A stretch of 64,000 bases of DNA from Bacillus sp. Y1. Its GTDB lineage: Bacteria > Bacillota > Bacilli > Bacillales > Cytobacillaceae. The stretch is from NCBI RefSeq assembly GCF_003586445.1, contig NZ_CP030028.1, forward strand, positions 1,688,501-1,752,500, read 5' to 3'. This document shows, in pieces, positions 17,719-26,921 of this stretch. The notes below the pieces were generated by a model, which had not been told where the DNA came from, did not search any database, and saw only the letters and a list, made by a program, of their open reading frames with translations. The stretch's first letter is position 1; each line of letters opens with the position of its first letter. Position numbers and translations under genes: made by a program.

Positions 17719-19386
17719 TTGAATAAGAGAAAGAATGAAAGTATTAAGCTTGTGGCTCTGGGGGGAGTCGGGGAATTCGGGAAAAACATGTATGTTATTG
17801 ACGTGGACGGTGATTTATTTGTTTTAGACGCAGGGTTAATGTTTCCTGAAAATGAAATGCTAGGAATTGATATTGTTATTCCAGATATTACATATTTAAT
17901 TCAAAACAAAGATCGAGTGAAAGCTATTTTTCTAACGCATGGACATGAGGATCATATTGGGGCATTATCTTATACATTAAGAGAGTTACATGTTCCTGTA
18001 TATGGAACGAAGCTGACGCTTGCACTTGCAAAAGCAAAGTTGGACGAGCAGGAATACAAAGGAAAAACGGATTTCCGGATCATTACTTCAGATTCTGTTG
18101 TGAATTTTGATACGTGTGAAGTGTCTTTCTTCAAAACAAATCATAGTATCCCTGACTCTGTCGGTATCAGTGTTCATACATCTGAAGGTGCAATTGTATA
18201 TACAGGCGATTTTAAATTTGACCAGGCAGCGACTGAACTTTATAAACCTGAAATTGGAAAAATGGCGCAAATTGGGGAAGAAGGGGTTTTATGCTTACTA
18301 TCTGATAGCACGGAAGCCGAAAAGCCTGGCTATACACCTTCTGAATCAATTGTTGTAAGGGAAATGTCTGATGCTTTTTATAATGCAAAAGGAAGAATTA
18401 TCGCAGCAACATTTGCATCTGACATAAATCGAATTCAGCATGTGTTTGATGCAGCATATGAAAGCAGAAGAAAGATTGCTGTAGTAGGAAAAAGCCTGGA
18501 GAAGATTTTTCACATTGCCTTGGATTTACAGTACTTGCAAGTTCACGATGAGCTAATCATTCCAATTGAAGAAATTGATAATTATGCTGATGATGAGATT
18601 GTAGTGTTAACAACTGGAACACAAGGTGAACCGATTGAAGCCCTTCAAAAAATGGCAAAACAAATTCACCGACAAGTAAATATCAAAAAAGGCGACACGG
18701 TTCTTATTGCTGCCTCTCCTCTCAGAGGGAGTGAAGTGTTTATTTATAAAACCATTGATATGTTGTACCGCGCAGGAGCACATGTGATCTCCGGCAAGAG
18801 AATCGTCAATACCTCTAGCCATGGTAGCCAAGAAGAGCTGAAGTTTATGATCAACTTAATGAAACCTAAGCTGTTTATTCCTGTTCATGGGGAATATCGA
18901 ATGCTAAAGGCTCATAGCAAGGTGGCTGCCCAATGTGGAATTACAACGGATCGTATTTTCATTCCTGAAAGAGGAGAGGTATTAGAAATTAAAAATGAGC
19001 GTTTTAAACCCGCTGGAAAAGTACCTGCTGGAAATGTGCTTATTGATGGCAGTGGTGTAGGAGATGTCGGTAACATCGTCCTAAGGGATCGCCGTTTATT
19101 ATCTCAGGATGGAATTTTAATCGTTGTTGTCACACTAAGCAGAGCAGAAAAGAAAATCACTGCTGGTCCAGAAATAATTTCACGTGGCTTTGTTTATGTA
19201 AGAGAGTCAGAAAAGCTAATGGAAGAATCCACACAGCTGGTAAGAAGTATTGTAGAAAGAAACACAACTAGAGAATCATTTGATTGGGGAACGATGAAGC
19301 AAAGCATGAGAGATGAATTAAATCAATTTTTATATGACAAAACAAAACGTCGACCAATGATTCTCCCAATTATTATGGAAATATAA
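17719..19386 (+). CDS. rnjB: Ribonuclease J2
   Basis: A metallo-beta-lactamase/beta-CASP ribonuclease with 5' exonuclease and endonuclease activity, which works with RNase J1. The zinc motif HGHEDH occupies residues 74-79 and is complete. The beta-CASP part includes DFKFDQ, LLSDSTEAE and GSQEELKFMI. The length is 555 residues. I call it J2 rather than J1 because it lies between dapA and tepA, the place of rnjB (ymfA) in B. subtilis. Translation starts at TTG 17719, eight bases after AGGAGG (17705-17710). Confidence 0.9.
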   Translation: MNKRKNESIKLVALGGVGEFGKNMYVIDVDGDLFVLDAGLMFPENEMLGIDIVIPDITYLIQNKDRVKAIFLTHGHEDHIGALSYTLRELHVPVYGTKLTLALAKAKLDEQEYKGKTDFRIITSDSVVNFDTCEVSFFKTNHSIPDSVGISVHTSEGAIVYTGDFKFDQAATELYKPEIGKMAQIGEEGVLCLLSDSTEAEKPGYTPSESIVVREMSDAFYNAKGRIIAATFASDINRIQHVFDAAYESRRKIAVVGKSLEKIFHIALDLQYLQVHDELIIPIEEIDNYADDEIVVLTTGTQGEPIEALQKMAKQIHRQVNIKKGDTVLIAASPLRGSEVFIYKTIDMLYRAGAHVISGKRIVNTSSHGSQEELKFMINLMKPKLFIPVHGEYRMLKAHSKVAAQCGITTDRIFIPERGEVLEIKNERFKPAGKVPAGNVLIDGSGVGDVGNIVLRDRRLLSQDGILIVVVTLSRAEKKITAGPEIISRGFVYVRESEKLMEESTQLVRSIVERNTTRESFDWGTMKQSMRDELNQFLYDKTKRRPMILPIIMEI

Positions 19387-19390
19387 GATT

Positions 19391-19430
19391 AAAAAGCTCA
19401 CGAAAAAAGTTTTCTTTTCGTGAGCTTTTT
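19391..19430 (+). terminator. Strong terminator after rnjB
   Basis: AAAAAGCTCACGAAAA (19391-19406) pairs with TTTTCGTGAGCTTTTT (19415-19430). The symmetrical A and T tracts would make it work in either direction. Confidence 0.9.
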
Positions 19431-19505
19431 CAAATTTCCATTTCTCGCATGAAAAACCATCATGGGTTTCATACTAACGATATCATGTCTGAAGGGAGAT
19501 TTGGT

Positions 19506-20260
19506 ATGGAACCAATTAAATATAATAAACCGGATGATGGAGGGGGAACGAACAAGAAACCCCAAAGGAAGAAAAATCATCTAGCTTAATCGAAAAAATC
19601 CAACAGCTAGGACAAACGAATGTCCCACAGTTAGCACAGGATTCAAAAATACACTGCTTAACGATTGTCGGTCAGATTGAAGGTCATATGACCCTCCCTC
19701 CGCAAAACAAAACGACGAAATACGAACATCTCATTCCGCAACTCGTAGCAATTGAGCAAAACCCGAAGATTGAGGGGTTGCTTGTGGTCCTCAATACGGT
19801 AGGTGGAGATGTGGAAGCAGGGCTGGCAATCTCTGAGATGCTTGCCTCTCTGTCTAAGCCAACGGTGTCCATTGTGTTAGGTGGTGGCCACTCAATTGGA
19901 GTACCAATCGCGGTATCTTGTGATTACTCATATATTGCAGAGACAGCAACGATGACGATTCATCCGATCCGTTTGACCGGTTTATTTATCGGTGTGCCTC
20001 AAACCTTTGAGTATTTAGATAAGATGCAGGATCGAGTGGTTACTTTTGTAACAAAGCACTCTAAGATAACAGAAGAGAAGTTTAAAGAATTAATGTTTGA
20101 AAAAGGAAACCTCACAAGAGATATCGGTACTAATGTAGTGGGTACGGATGCTGTAAAATACGGATTAATCGATGAAGTTGGCGGAATTGGCCAAGCAATG
20201 AAGAAGTTAAATGAACTGATTGCGATTACAAGTGAAGGAACAGAGGGGATGGTTCAATGA
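19506..20260 (+). pseudogene. tepA: ClpP-like translocation-enhancing protease TepA, apparent -1 frameshift near the N-terminus
   Basis: TepA is a ClpP-fold serine protease-like protein. The reading frame that holds the domain contains [26 protein letters not shown], then [18 protein letters not shown] and the serine motif [11 protein letters not shown]. This frame has no start codon upstream of 19688 and is closed by a TGA at 19535-19537. An ATG at 19506 with AGGGAG upstream opens the neighbouring frame ([14 protein letters not shown]) and stops at 19587-19589. Adding one G to the run of five G at 19542-19546 joins the two frames into a TepA-length protein. So this is a sequencing error, a real frameshift, or a slippage site. 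A start at 19688 (190 residues) would lose about 60 residues, including the first core strand. Confidence 0.8.
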
Positions 20261-20469
20261 TCCTTTATACACTCACCCCACCAGAAATGATTTATCCGAA
20301 TGACAATCCGGAAGTTACTCAACAGAAAATGTATGATCTTGATGGGATTCCTTTATTAGTTGAATCTGACGCTGAAGGTGTTTATCGAGTGGTTCGTGTG
20401 ATGAGTAGCGACCCTGCTCATTTTTTAGATGAAAGATGTACACCAGGAGCAAAAATATCTTTCTTGTAA
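20257..20469 (+). CDS. ylzJ: YlzJ-like protein
   Basis: A 70-residue protein of the YlzJ-like family, which lies between tepA and spoIIIE in Bacillaceae. It begins [14 protein letters not shown] and contains no recognisable catalytic motif. Its start overlaps the tepA stop in an ATGA, so it is translationally coupled to the end of tepA. Function unknown. Confidence 0.82.
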   Translation: MILYTLTPPEMIYPNDNPEVTQQKMYDLDGIPLLVESDAEGVYRVVRVMSSDPAHFLDERCTPGAKISFL

Positions 20470-20521
20470 AGCGTGTCTTCAGGATGGATATATTATGCTA
20501 TAATATAGTTGTATCAGGAAG

Positions 20522-20546
20522 GCAGCCAACTGAGGCTGCTTTTCTT
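20522..20546 (+). terminator. Intrinsic terminator after ylzJ
   Basis: GCAGCC (20522-20527) pairs with GGCTGC (20534-20539), then TTTTCTT. Confidence 0.75.
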
Positions 20547-20620
20547 GTCTTTATCAAAGGGTTTAGTACATATAACAAACGACTAAGATAGTAGTAACAA
20601 TTCAACAGTAAGGTGATAAA

Positions 20621-22960
20621 ATGGCAAAGAAAAAAAGACGACAAACAAGAAGTAAGGATGGTTTTAAGCGAACGGTTAAATTCGAACTCATTGGACTCAT
20701 ACTAATTGCATTAGCTACTATATCTATTGCCAGACTTGGTGCGGTTGGACATGCTGTTGTAATGTTCTTTCGCTTCTTTTCAGGCGAATGGTATATGGTG
20801 AATTTAATTAGTTTGGCTGTCATCGGTGCGTATTTTATGTGGAAACGCGAAATTCCATCTTTTTTCCAAAGTAAGTTGATAGGAATGTATTTTATTGTTT
20901 CTGCCCTATTACTTCTGAGCCATGTTACATTGTTTGAACTTCTTGCAAATGATGGTAGAACAGAAAGCCCAAGTGTAATAAAAAATACTTTCGAGCTTTA
21001 TTGGATGGAAGTTAGAGGTGAAACGAGTACAACCGACTTAGGCGGGGGAATGATTGGTGCACTGTTATTTGCCATGTCCTATTATTTGTTTGCTGAGGCA
21101 GGAACAAAAATTATTGCTGCTCTATTTTTTATTATTGGCTTCATTTTGCTCACAGGTAGAACATTGGGTGAGCCGCTAGGAAAAGCCATTATTTCATTTG
21201 GTCAGTTTCTTAAGAATCAGCTTCATGCTTTTGGCGATGATATGAAAACTTGGAGAAAAGAGCGTTCGGAAAAAACCAAGAAAAAGAAAGAAGAAAAACG
21301 AAAAGAAGTAGAAAAAAAGGAACAAGAAGAGAGAGTCATTCCTATTTCTAGTGCAATGACACCGCCAGAAGAAGAAAGAGTTATTGAACCTATTATTTCT
21401 AGCTTCACAGAGAGAGCCTATACTGAACCACCTGTGGAACAATCGGCAAAAAAAGGGAAAGTGCAGTCACAAACGGAAGAGGAAAGTGTTCCGCCGATTA
21501 CCTTTACGGAAGTTGAAAATAAAGATTATGAGCTACCGCCGATTCATTTGTTAAAAGCACCTCGTCATACGGATCAAAGCGGTGAGTATGAGCTAATACA
21601 TGCAAATGCAGCAAAGCTTGAACGAACGTTCTTAAGTTTTGGAGTAAAAGCAAAAGTAACACAAGTTCATCTAGGTCCAGCGGTTACAAAGTATGAAGTT
21701 CATCCAGATGTAGGTGTGAAAGTAAGTAAAATTGTTAATCTAAGTGATGATTTAGCACTTGCCTTAGCGGCTAAGGATATCCGAATGGAAGCACCCATCC
21801 CAGGAAAATCGGCAATTGGAATTGAGGTACCTAATTCTGAGGTTGCTATGGTATCGCTGCGTGAAGTATTAGAGTCAAAGAATAATGATCGACCAGAATC
21901 AAAGCTTATGATTGGACTTGGCCGTGATATTACGGGCGAAGCAGTTTTAGCTGAATTAAACAAAATGCCTCACTTACTTGTTGCTGGTGCAACTGGTAGC
22001 GGTAAGAGTGTATGTATTAATGGAATTATTACGAGTATCTTAATGAGAGCCAAGCCTCATGAAGTGAAATTAATGATGATCGACCCGAAGATGGTTGAGC
22101 TGAATGTTTATAATGGAGTCCCACATCTATTAGCACCTGTTGTGACAGATCCAAAGAAGGCTTCACAGGCATTAAAAAAGGTAGTTAGTGAGATGGAAAG
22201 AAGATATGAGCTCTTTTCCCATACAGGAACACGTAATATTGAAGGATATAATGATTATATTCGCAGAATCAATATGGAGGAAGATTCGAAGCAACCGCTT
22301 CTTCCGTATATTGTTGTTATTGTGGATGAGCTTGCTGATTTAATGATGGTGGCTTCTTCTGATGTGGAGGATGCTATTACAAGATTAGCTCAAATGGCTC
22401 GTGCGGCTGGTATTCACTTAATTATTGCTACTCAGCGCCCATCGGTTGATGTTATTACAGGTGTTATTAAAGCAAATATTCCGTCAAGAATTGCTTTTGC
22501 CGTATCCTCTCAAATCGACTCGCGGACAATTTTGGATTCCGGAGGAGCTGAAAAACTGCTTGGTCGTGGGGATATGCTATTTATGCCAGTAGGTGCATCA
22601 AAACCTATTCGCGTACAGGGAGCATTTTTATCGGATGAAGAAGTAGAAGAAGTAGTCGATTTTGTTATTGGTCAACAAAAGGCACAGTATCAACAGGAAA
22701 TGATTCCAGATGATATACCTGAGCATACCTCTGAAGTGGATGATGATTTATATGGTGACGCTGTTGATCTTATTCTTGAAATGCAAACGGCTTCCGTCTC
22801 AATGCTACAGCGTAGATTTCGTATAGGTTATTCTCGTGCAGCACGTCTTATTGATGAAATGGAGCTAAGAGGAGTTGTTGGACCATACGAAGGAAGTAAA
22901 CCGCGTACAGTGTTAATGACGAAACCTGCTGAAGATGCCTCAGTAGGAAAAATAGACTAG
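20621..22960 (+). CDS. spoIIIE: DNA translocase SpoIIIE
   Basis: A septal FtsK/SpoIIIE ATPase that pumps the chromosome into the forespore. The N-terminal part (to about residue 190) holds four predicted membrane segments. A charged Lys/Glu-rich linker follows (about 200-290). The motor domain begins near 310 and carries Walker [14 protein letters not shown] near residue 456 and Walker [12 protein letters not shown]. The C-terminal winged-helix gamma domain ([20 protein letters not shown]) reads skewed DNA signals. The 779 residues are close to B. subtilis SpoIIIE (about 787), and the place after tepA-ylzJ identifies it against the paralogue SftA. Start ATG 20621 after AAGGTG. Confidence 0.94.
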   Translation: MAKKKRRQTRSKDGFKRTVKFELIGLILIALATISIARLGAVGHAVVMFFRFFSGEWYMVNLISLAVIGAYFMWKREIPSFFQSKLIGMYFIVSALLLLSHVTLFELLANDGRTESPSVIKNTFELYWMEVRGETSTTDLGGGMIGALLFAMSYYLFAEAGTKIIAALFFIIGFILLTGRTLGEPLGKAIISFGQFLKNQLHAFGDDMKTWRKERSEKTKKKKEEKRKEVEKKEQEERVIPISSAMTPPEEERVIEPIISSFTERAYTEPPVEQSAKKGKVQSQTEEESVPPITFTEVENKDYELPPIHLLKAPRHTDQSGEYELIHANAAKLERTFLSFGVKAKVTQVHLGPAVTKYEVHPDVGVKVSKIVNLSDDLALALAAKDIRMEAPIPGKSAIGIEVPNSEVAMVSLREVLESKNNDRPESKLMIGLGRDITGEAVLAELNKMPHLLVAGATGSGKSVCINGIITSILMRAKPHEVKLMMIDPKMVELNVYNGVPHLLAPVVTDPKKASQALKKVVSEMERRYELFSHTGTRNIEGYNDYIRRINMEEDSKQPLLPYIVVIVDELADLMMVASSDVEDAITRLAQMARAAGIHLIIATQRPSVDVITGVIKANIPSRIAFAVSSQIDSRTILDSGGAEKLLGRGDMLFMPVGASKPIRVQGAFLSDEEVEEVVDFVIGQQKAQYQQEMIPDDIPEHTSEVDDDLYGDAVDLILEMQTASVSMLQRRFRIGYSRAARLIDEMELRGVVGPYEGSKPRTVLMTKPAEDASVGKID

Positions 22961-22964
22961 GAAT

Positions 22965-22985
22965 GGCGATTTATATCGCCTTTCT
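22965..22985 (+). terminator. Probable terminator after spoIIIE
   Basis: GGCGAT (22965-22970), loop TTAT, ATCGCC (22975-22980), then TTTCT. The T-tract is weak. Confidence 0.55.
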
Positions 22986-22996
22986 AATTAGAACAT

Positions 22997-23014
22997 ATTG
23001 GAAACGTTTTCACT
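22997..23014 (+). promoter_or_regulatory. Catabolite-responsive element (cre, CcpA site)
   Basis: TGGAAACGTTTTCA at 22999-23012 fits the cre core TGNAARCGNWWWCA at every position. It sits over the expected -35 region of the extended -10 promoter at 23025-23033, which suggests CcpA repression of the ymfC-nup region. Confidence 0.65.
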
Positions 23015-23024
23015 ATGTTTAGTG

Positions 23025-23033
23025 TGGCATAAT
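23025..23033 (+). promoter_or_regulatory. Candidate extended -10 promoter
   Basis: TGGCATAAT at 23025-23033 fits the extended -10 form TGnTATAAT with one mismatch. No good -35 is visible; that region is occupied by the cre site. The transcript would start near 23040, just ahead of a terminator-like hairpin. Confidence 0.4.
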
Positions 23034-23056
23034 TTATCGTAGAGTACTGTAAGGGC

Positions 23057-23085
23057 AACGTGTAAAATAAGTTAACACGTTTTTT
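23057..23085 (+). terminator. Terminator-like hairpin upstream of ymfC
   Basis: AACGTGT (23057-23063) pairs with ACACGTT (23075-23081), and T continues to 23085. It lies between the promoter near 23030 and ymfC, so it could end a very short leader RNA or catch read-through from spoIIIE. Confidence 0.55.
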
Positions 23086-23160
23086 CGACAAAATTTCTAA
23101 ACTCTATTTATTTATACCTAAAAAAGTGTTATAGTATTTTCGATTAGTAGGAATGATTGA

Positions 23161-23178
23161 ACATCAGAGGTCTGATGT
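23161..23178 (+). promoter_or_regulatory. Perfect palindrome upstream of ymfC, candidate operator
   Basis: ACATCAGAGGTCTGATGT has 8-bp arms around a 2-base centre and lies 28 bases before the ymfC start. Such a site downstream of a promoter suits autoregulation by the GntR protein. No -10/-35 pair between the hairpin and the palindrome is convincing; the best is TATAGT at 23130-23135. Confidence 0.45.
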
Positions 23179-23205
23179 CTTTAGAAATGGTTGGAGGATG
23201 CTTGC

Positions 23206-23931
23206 ATGTCTATTAAGTCAGATAACCGACATTTGTATTTACAGGTCATCGATCGGCTAAAAAAGGATATTGAGTCGGGGATATACAAAGAGAAAGAAAA
23301 GCTCCCGTCTGAATTTGACCTTGCTAAGCAGCTCGGTGTGAGCAGGGCGACGCTTCGAGAAGCTCTGAGAATTCTTGAAGAGGAAAACGTCATCATTCGC
23401 CGTCATGGAGTAGGGACGTTTGTCCATGCTAAGCCTCTATTTACGTCGGGAATTGAACAACTAAATAGTGTAACGAACATGATTGTTCAAGCAGGTATGA
23501 AACCAGGTACCATTTTCTTGAGCTCATCAACTCAAGGAGCTACCGAAGAGGACATCCGTCGTTTCTCATGTTCTGTAGATGACGAAATTGTGGTAATGGA
23601 GAGAGTTCGTACAGCCAATGGAGAACCTGTTGTATATTGTATCGACAAAGTTCCCAACAAAATTCTGCCTGAGACCTTTTCACATGGAGAAGAATCCATC
23701 TTCAACATACTAGAAGAGGAAGCAAATCGAAATATTACATACGCAGTGGCTCAAATCGAACCGATCGGTTATCACGAAAAAGTTTCTCCCATCTTAGAAT
23801 GTGATCCTGAAACTGCTTTGCTTGTTTTAAAGCAAATGCATTTTGACGAAATGGATGAACCAATCCTTTTTTCGGTAAACTACTTTAGAGCCGATAAATT
23901 TAGTTTTCATGTACTTAGAAAAAGAATATAA
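23206..23931 (+). CDS. ymfC: GntR family transcriptional regulator YmfC
   Basis: A 241-residue regulator of the HutC subfamily. The winged helix occupies about residues 5-75, with the helix-turn-helix [26 protein letters not shown] effector domain fills the rest. The ATG at 23206 has GGAGG (23193-23197) eight bases upstream; an in-frame TTG at 23191 overlaps this site and is rejected. The length equals B. subtilis YmfC. Its location directly ahead of a BMP/nucleoside ABC transporter suggests that it controls that transporter and senses a nucleoside or related compound, which is inference. Confidence 0.85.
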   Translation: MSIKSDNRHLYLQVIDRLKKDIESGIYKEKEKLPSEFDLAKQLGVSRATLREALRILEEENVIIRRHGVGTFVHAKPLFTSGIEQLNSVTNMIVQAGMKPGTIFLSSSTQGATEEDIRRFSCSVDDEIVVMERVRTANGEPVVYCIDKVPNKILPETFSHGEESIFNILEEEANRNITYAVAQIEPIGYHEKVSPILECDPETALLVLKQMHFDEMDEPILFSVNYFRADKFSFHVLRKRI

Positions 23932-24020
23932 TGTTCTTAAAAGAGAATGAAGCTAATGTTTCATCGGATTGCTAAGCGTTCTTGCTAAATCCAACAAAAA
24001 TTCATAGGGGGTTTCAAACC

Positions 24021-25133
24021 ATGAAAAAGCGTAAATTCGGTTTAGCTCTATCATTGGTTCTTGCTGCTGGAACAATTTTAGGTGCATGTGGAAAAGCAGA
24101 AGAAGAAAACAATGCAGCTGAAGGTGGCAACACAGAAACAACAGAAGACGCATTCACAGTAGCAATGGTTACTGACGTAGGTGGAGTGGATGACAAGTCA
24201 TTCAACCAATCTGCATGGGAAGGTCTTCAAGCATATGGTGAAGAAGTGGGCCTTGAAAAAGGTAAAGATGGTTTTGATTACCTGCAATCACAATCAGATG
24301 CTGATTATTCTACAAACTTAAACACTCTTGCTCGTCAAGATTTTGATCTAGTATTTGGTATTGGTTTCCTTATGGAAGGTGCAATTAAAGAAATCGCTGC
24401 ACAACAAAAAGAAAGCAACTTTGCAATCGTTGATGCTCTTGTTGAAGAGCCAAATGTTGTAAGCATTATGTTTAAAGAGCAAGAAGCAGCTTTCTTAGCT
24501 GGTGTAGCGGCTGCAAAAGCAACTACTTCTAATAAAATCGGTTTCCTTGGTGGAATGGAAATTCCTGTTATCGAGCGTTTCGAAACTGGATTTAAAGCTG
24601 GTGTTGCGGCTGTAAACCCTGATATCACAGTTGACGTACAATATGCTGGTGCATTCGATAAAGCGGAAGTTGGTCAAACAATTGCTTCTAGCATGTACTC
24701 TAAAGGTATTGACGTAATCTTCCATGCTGCTGGTGGAACTGGTAATGGTCTATTCAAAGAAGCTCGTGACCTTAAGAAGAAAGAGCCTGAAAGACAAGTT
24801 TGGGCAATCGGTGTTGACTCTGACCAAACAGCTGAGGGTGTAGTAGAAATCGATGGCAAAGAGCATAACGTAATCATTACTTCTGCGCTTAAGCGTGTTG
24901 ACAACGCAGTTAAAGACCTTTCTTTAAAAGCTAAAGGTGGAGACTTCCCTGGTGGAGAAACAATCACTTACGGTTTAGCTGAAGATGGTGTTGGTCTAGC
25001 TCCAATTAATGAAGAAGTAGCTGCTAAAGCTGACATTGAAACAGCTGTTGCTGATTTCTCTGAGAAAATTAAGAATGGTGATCTAGTGATCCCATCTACT
25101 TTAGAAGAGTTAAAATCTTTCTCTGTACAATAA
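24021..25133 (+). CDS. nupN: BMP family nucleoside-binding lipoprotein (NupN-like)
   Basis: The substrate-binding lipoprotein of a nucleoside ABC importer, of the BmpA/Med (PnrA-like) family. The lipobox ends ILGAC with the acylated Cys at residue 23. The mature protein has an Asn/Glu-rich tether and the BMP domain with [18 protein letters not shown] at its start, [21 protein letters not shown] in the centre and the GVDSDQ segment. It has 370 residues. The ATG at 24021 follows GGGGG at about 24007-24011; an upstream in-frame start at 23982 is not supported. The B. subtilis homologue (YufN/NupN) serves guanosine uptake; the substrate here is inferred. Confidence 0.88.
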   Translation: MKKRKFGLALSLVLAAGTILGACGKAEEENNAAEGGNTETTEDAFTVAMVTDVGGVDDKSFNQSAWEGLQAYGEEVGLEKGKDGFDYLQSQSDADYSTNLNTLARQDFDLVFGIGFLMEGAIKEIAAQQKESNFAIVDALVEEPNVVSIMFKEQEAAFLAGVAAAKATTSNKIGFLGGMEIPVIERFETGFKAGVAAVNPDITVDVQYAGAFDKAEVGQTIASSMYSKGIDVIFHAAGGTGNGLFKEARDLKKKEPERQVWAIGVDSDQTAEGVVEIDGKEHNVIITSALKRVDNAVKDLSLKAKGGDFPGGETITYGLAEDGVGLAPINEEVAAKADIETAVADFSEKIKNGDLVIPSTLEELKSFSVQ

Positions 25134-25142
25134 TGTTTGGAC

Positions 25143-25183
25143 AAAGGAATAAGAGGATCTTTCCTACCTCTTATTCCTTTTTT
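25143..25183 (+). terminator. Strong intrinsic terminator between nupN and nupO
   Basis: AAAGGAATAAGAGG (25143-25156) pairs with CCTCTTATTCCTTT (25167-25180), followed by T to 25183. It should make the binding protein more abundant than the permease subunits. Confidence 0.88.
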
Positions 25184-25289
25184 AAGGAAAAAAGTAGAAA
25201 TGGAACTGAAGGGTAGAAATGCTTCTACGTTTCATTTGCATTTTTATTATTAGGGGAATTTACCCAAAAAATAATAGGTCATACTACAT

Positions 25290-25310
25290 GCTTGGGATAC
25301 CAAGTTTTTT
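25290..25310 (+). terminator. Second terminator-like hairpin before nupO
   Basis: CTTGG (25291-25295), loop GATA, CCAAG (25300-25304), then six T (25305-25310). The stem is short, extended by one G-U pair. Confidence 0.5.
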
Positions 25311-25322
25311 AAAAATTGCTAA

Positions 25323-25333
25323 AGGTCTGACCT
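25323..25333 (+). promoter_or_regulatory. Short palindrome upstream of nupO
   Basis: AGGTCTGACCT is a palindrome with 5-bp arms and a one-base centre. It shares GGTCTGA with the palindrome before ymfC at 23161-23178, so both may be sites for one regulator. Confidence 0.3.
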
Positions 25334-25385
25334 CTTACTTTTACGAATAATTTGCTTACACTATGAGCAAGGAGTGAGAAGAGAA

Positions 25386-26921
25386 ATGGAATACGTTATT
25401 GAAATGATAGGTATCCGTAAAGAATTCCCAGGAATCGTCGCCAACGATAATATTACTTTGCAACTAAAGCAAGGGGAAATTCATGCATTGCTTGGTGAAA
25501 ACGGTGCAGGAAAATCAACATTAATGAATGTGCTGTTTGGTTTATATCAGCCAGAACAAGGGGAGATTCGTGTTCGAGGCAAAGCGGTGAAAATTACGAA
25601 TCCTAATATTGCTAATGATTTAGGAATTGGAATGGTTCATCAGCATTTTATGTTAGTAGACAAGTTTACGGTAACAGAAAACATTATCCTTGGTAAGGAA
25701 ACAAAATCAGGTTTAAAAATCGATTTGAAAAAGGCTGAGCAAGAAGTTAGAGAAATCTCCGAGCGCTATGGGCTAGCTGTTGATCCCCAAGCAAAAATCG
25801 CTGATATTTCTGTTGGAATGCAACAAAGAGTAGAAATATTGAAAACGCTCTATAGAGGCGCCGAAATCTTAATTTTTGATGAGCCAACAGCTGTTTTGAC
25901 TCCACAGGAAATCAAAGAACTTATACAAATTATGAAAACGCTTATTAAAGAGGGCAAGTCAATCATTCTAATTACTCATAAGCTTAAAGAAATCATGGAA
26001 GTATGTGACCGTTGTACCGTTATCCGTAAGGGTGTTGGGATTGGTACAGTAAATGTGAGTGAAACAAATCCTAATGAACTTGCAAGCTTGATGGTTGGAC
26101 GTGAAGTTACCTTTAAAACAGAGAAGGCAGATGCAAAGCCTGCTCAAAAAGTTCTAGAGATAAATGGTTTGGTAGTGAAAGATTCCAGGGGATTAACAGC
26201 TGTAAATAACCTGAACCTTGATGTTAAGGCAGGAGAAATCCTTGGTATCGCTGGTGTTGATGGGAATGGTCAAACGGAGTTAATTGAAGCGATTTCTGGA
26301 TTGCGTAAATCAGAAAGTGGTTCAATCCAGTTGAATGGGAAAGAGATTCGAAATCTTTCACCTCGTAAAATTACGGAGGCTGGTACAGGGCATATTCCGC
26401 AGGACCGTCATAAGCACGGACTTGTTTTAGATTTTCCTATTGGGGAAAACATGGTGCTGCAAACATACTATAAATCACCATTTTCGAAAGCTGGTGTTTT
26501 AAACTTTAAACAAATCTATCAAAAAGCAAAATCACTTATTCAAGAGTTTGATGTTCGTACACCAAGTGAATTCACTCTTGCACGAGCATTATCTGGGGGA
26601 AACCAACAAAAGGCGATCATCGGTCGTGAAGTGGACCGGAATCCGGACTTGCTTATCGCAGCTCAGCCAACACGTGGGCTTGACGTTGGGGCCATTGAGT
26701 TTATCCATAAGCGACTAATTGAACAGCGAGACAATGGAAAAGCCGTATTATTGCTTTCCTTTGAACTTGATGAAATTCTTAATGTTAGTGACCGAATCGC
26801 GGTTATTTACGAAGGGGAAATCGTTGCTATTGTAAATCCAAAGGAAACAACGGAACAGGAACTTGGATTATTAATGGCTGGTTCCAAACAGAAGGAAGTA
26901 GGTGAACAAACAAATGTCTAA
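25386..26921 (+). CDS. nupO: Nucleoside ABC transporter ATP-binding protein (NupO-like)
   Basis: A 511-residue protein with two ABC domains in tandem, the form used with BMP-type lipoproteins and with ribose-type importers. The first domain has Walker A GENGAGKST near residue 37, signature VGMQQRVEI and Walker B ILIFDEPTAVL. The second has a degenerate Walker A (GVDGNGQTEL) but keeps the LSGGNQQKAI signature, the usual asymmetry of this family. The ATG at 25386 lies 11 bases after AAGGAG (25369-25374); a GTG at 25374 overlaps that site and is rejected. Its 3' end overlaps nupP by eight bases. Confidence 0.92.
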   Translation: MEYVIEMIGIRKEFPGIVANDNITLQLKQGEIHALLGENGAGKSTLMNVLFGLYQPEQGEIRVRGKAVKITNPNIANDLGIGMVHQHFMLVDKFTVTENIILGKETKSGLKIDLKKAEQEVREISERYGLAVDPQAKIADISVGMQQRVEILKTLYRGAEILIFDEPTAVLTPQEIKELIQIMKTLIKEGKSIILITHKLKEIMEVCDRCTVIRKGVGIGTVNVSETNPNELASLMVGREVTFKTEKADAKPAQKVLEINGLVVKDSRGLTAVNNLNLDVKAGEILGIAGVDGNGQTELIEAISGLRKSESGSIQLNGKEIRNLSPRKITEAGTGHIPQDRHKHGLVLDFPIGENMVLQTYYKSPFSKAGVLNFKQIYQKAKSLIQEFDVRTPSEFTLARALSGGNQQKAIIGREVDRNPDLLIAAQPTRGLDVGAIEFIHKRLIEQRDNGKAVLLLSFELDEILNVSDRIAVIYEGEIVAIVNPKETTEQELGLLMAGSKQKEVGEQTNV

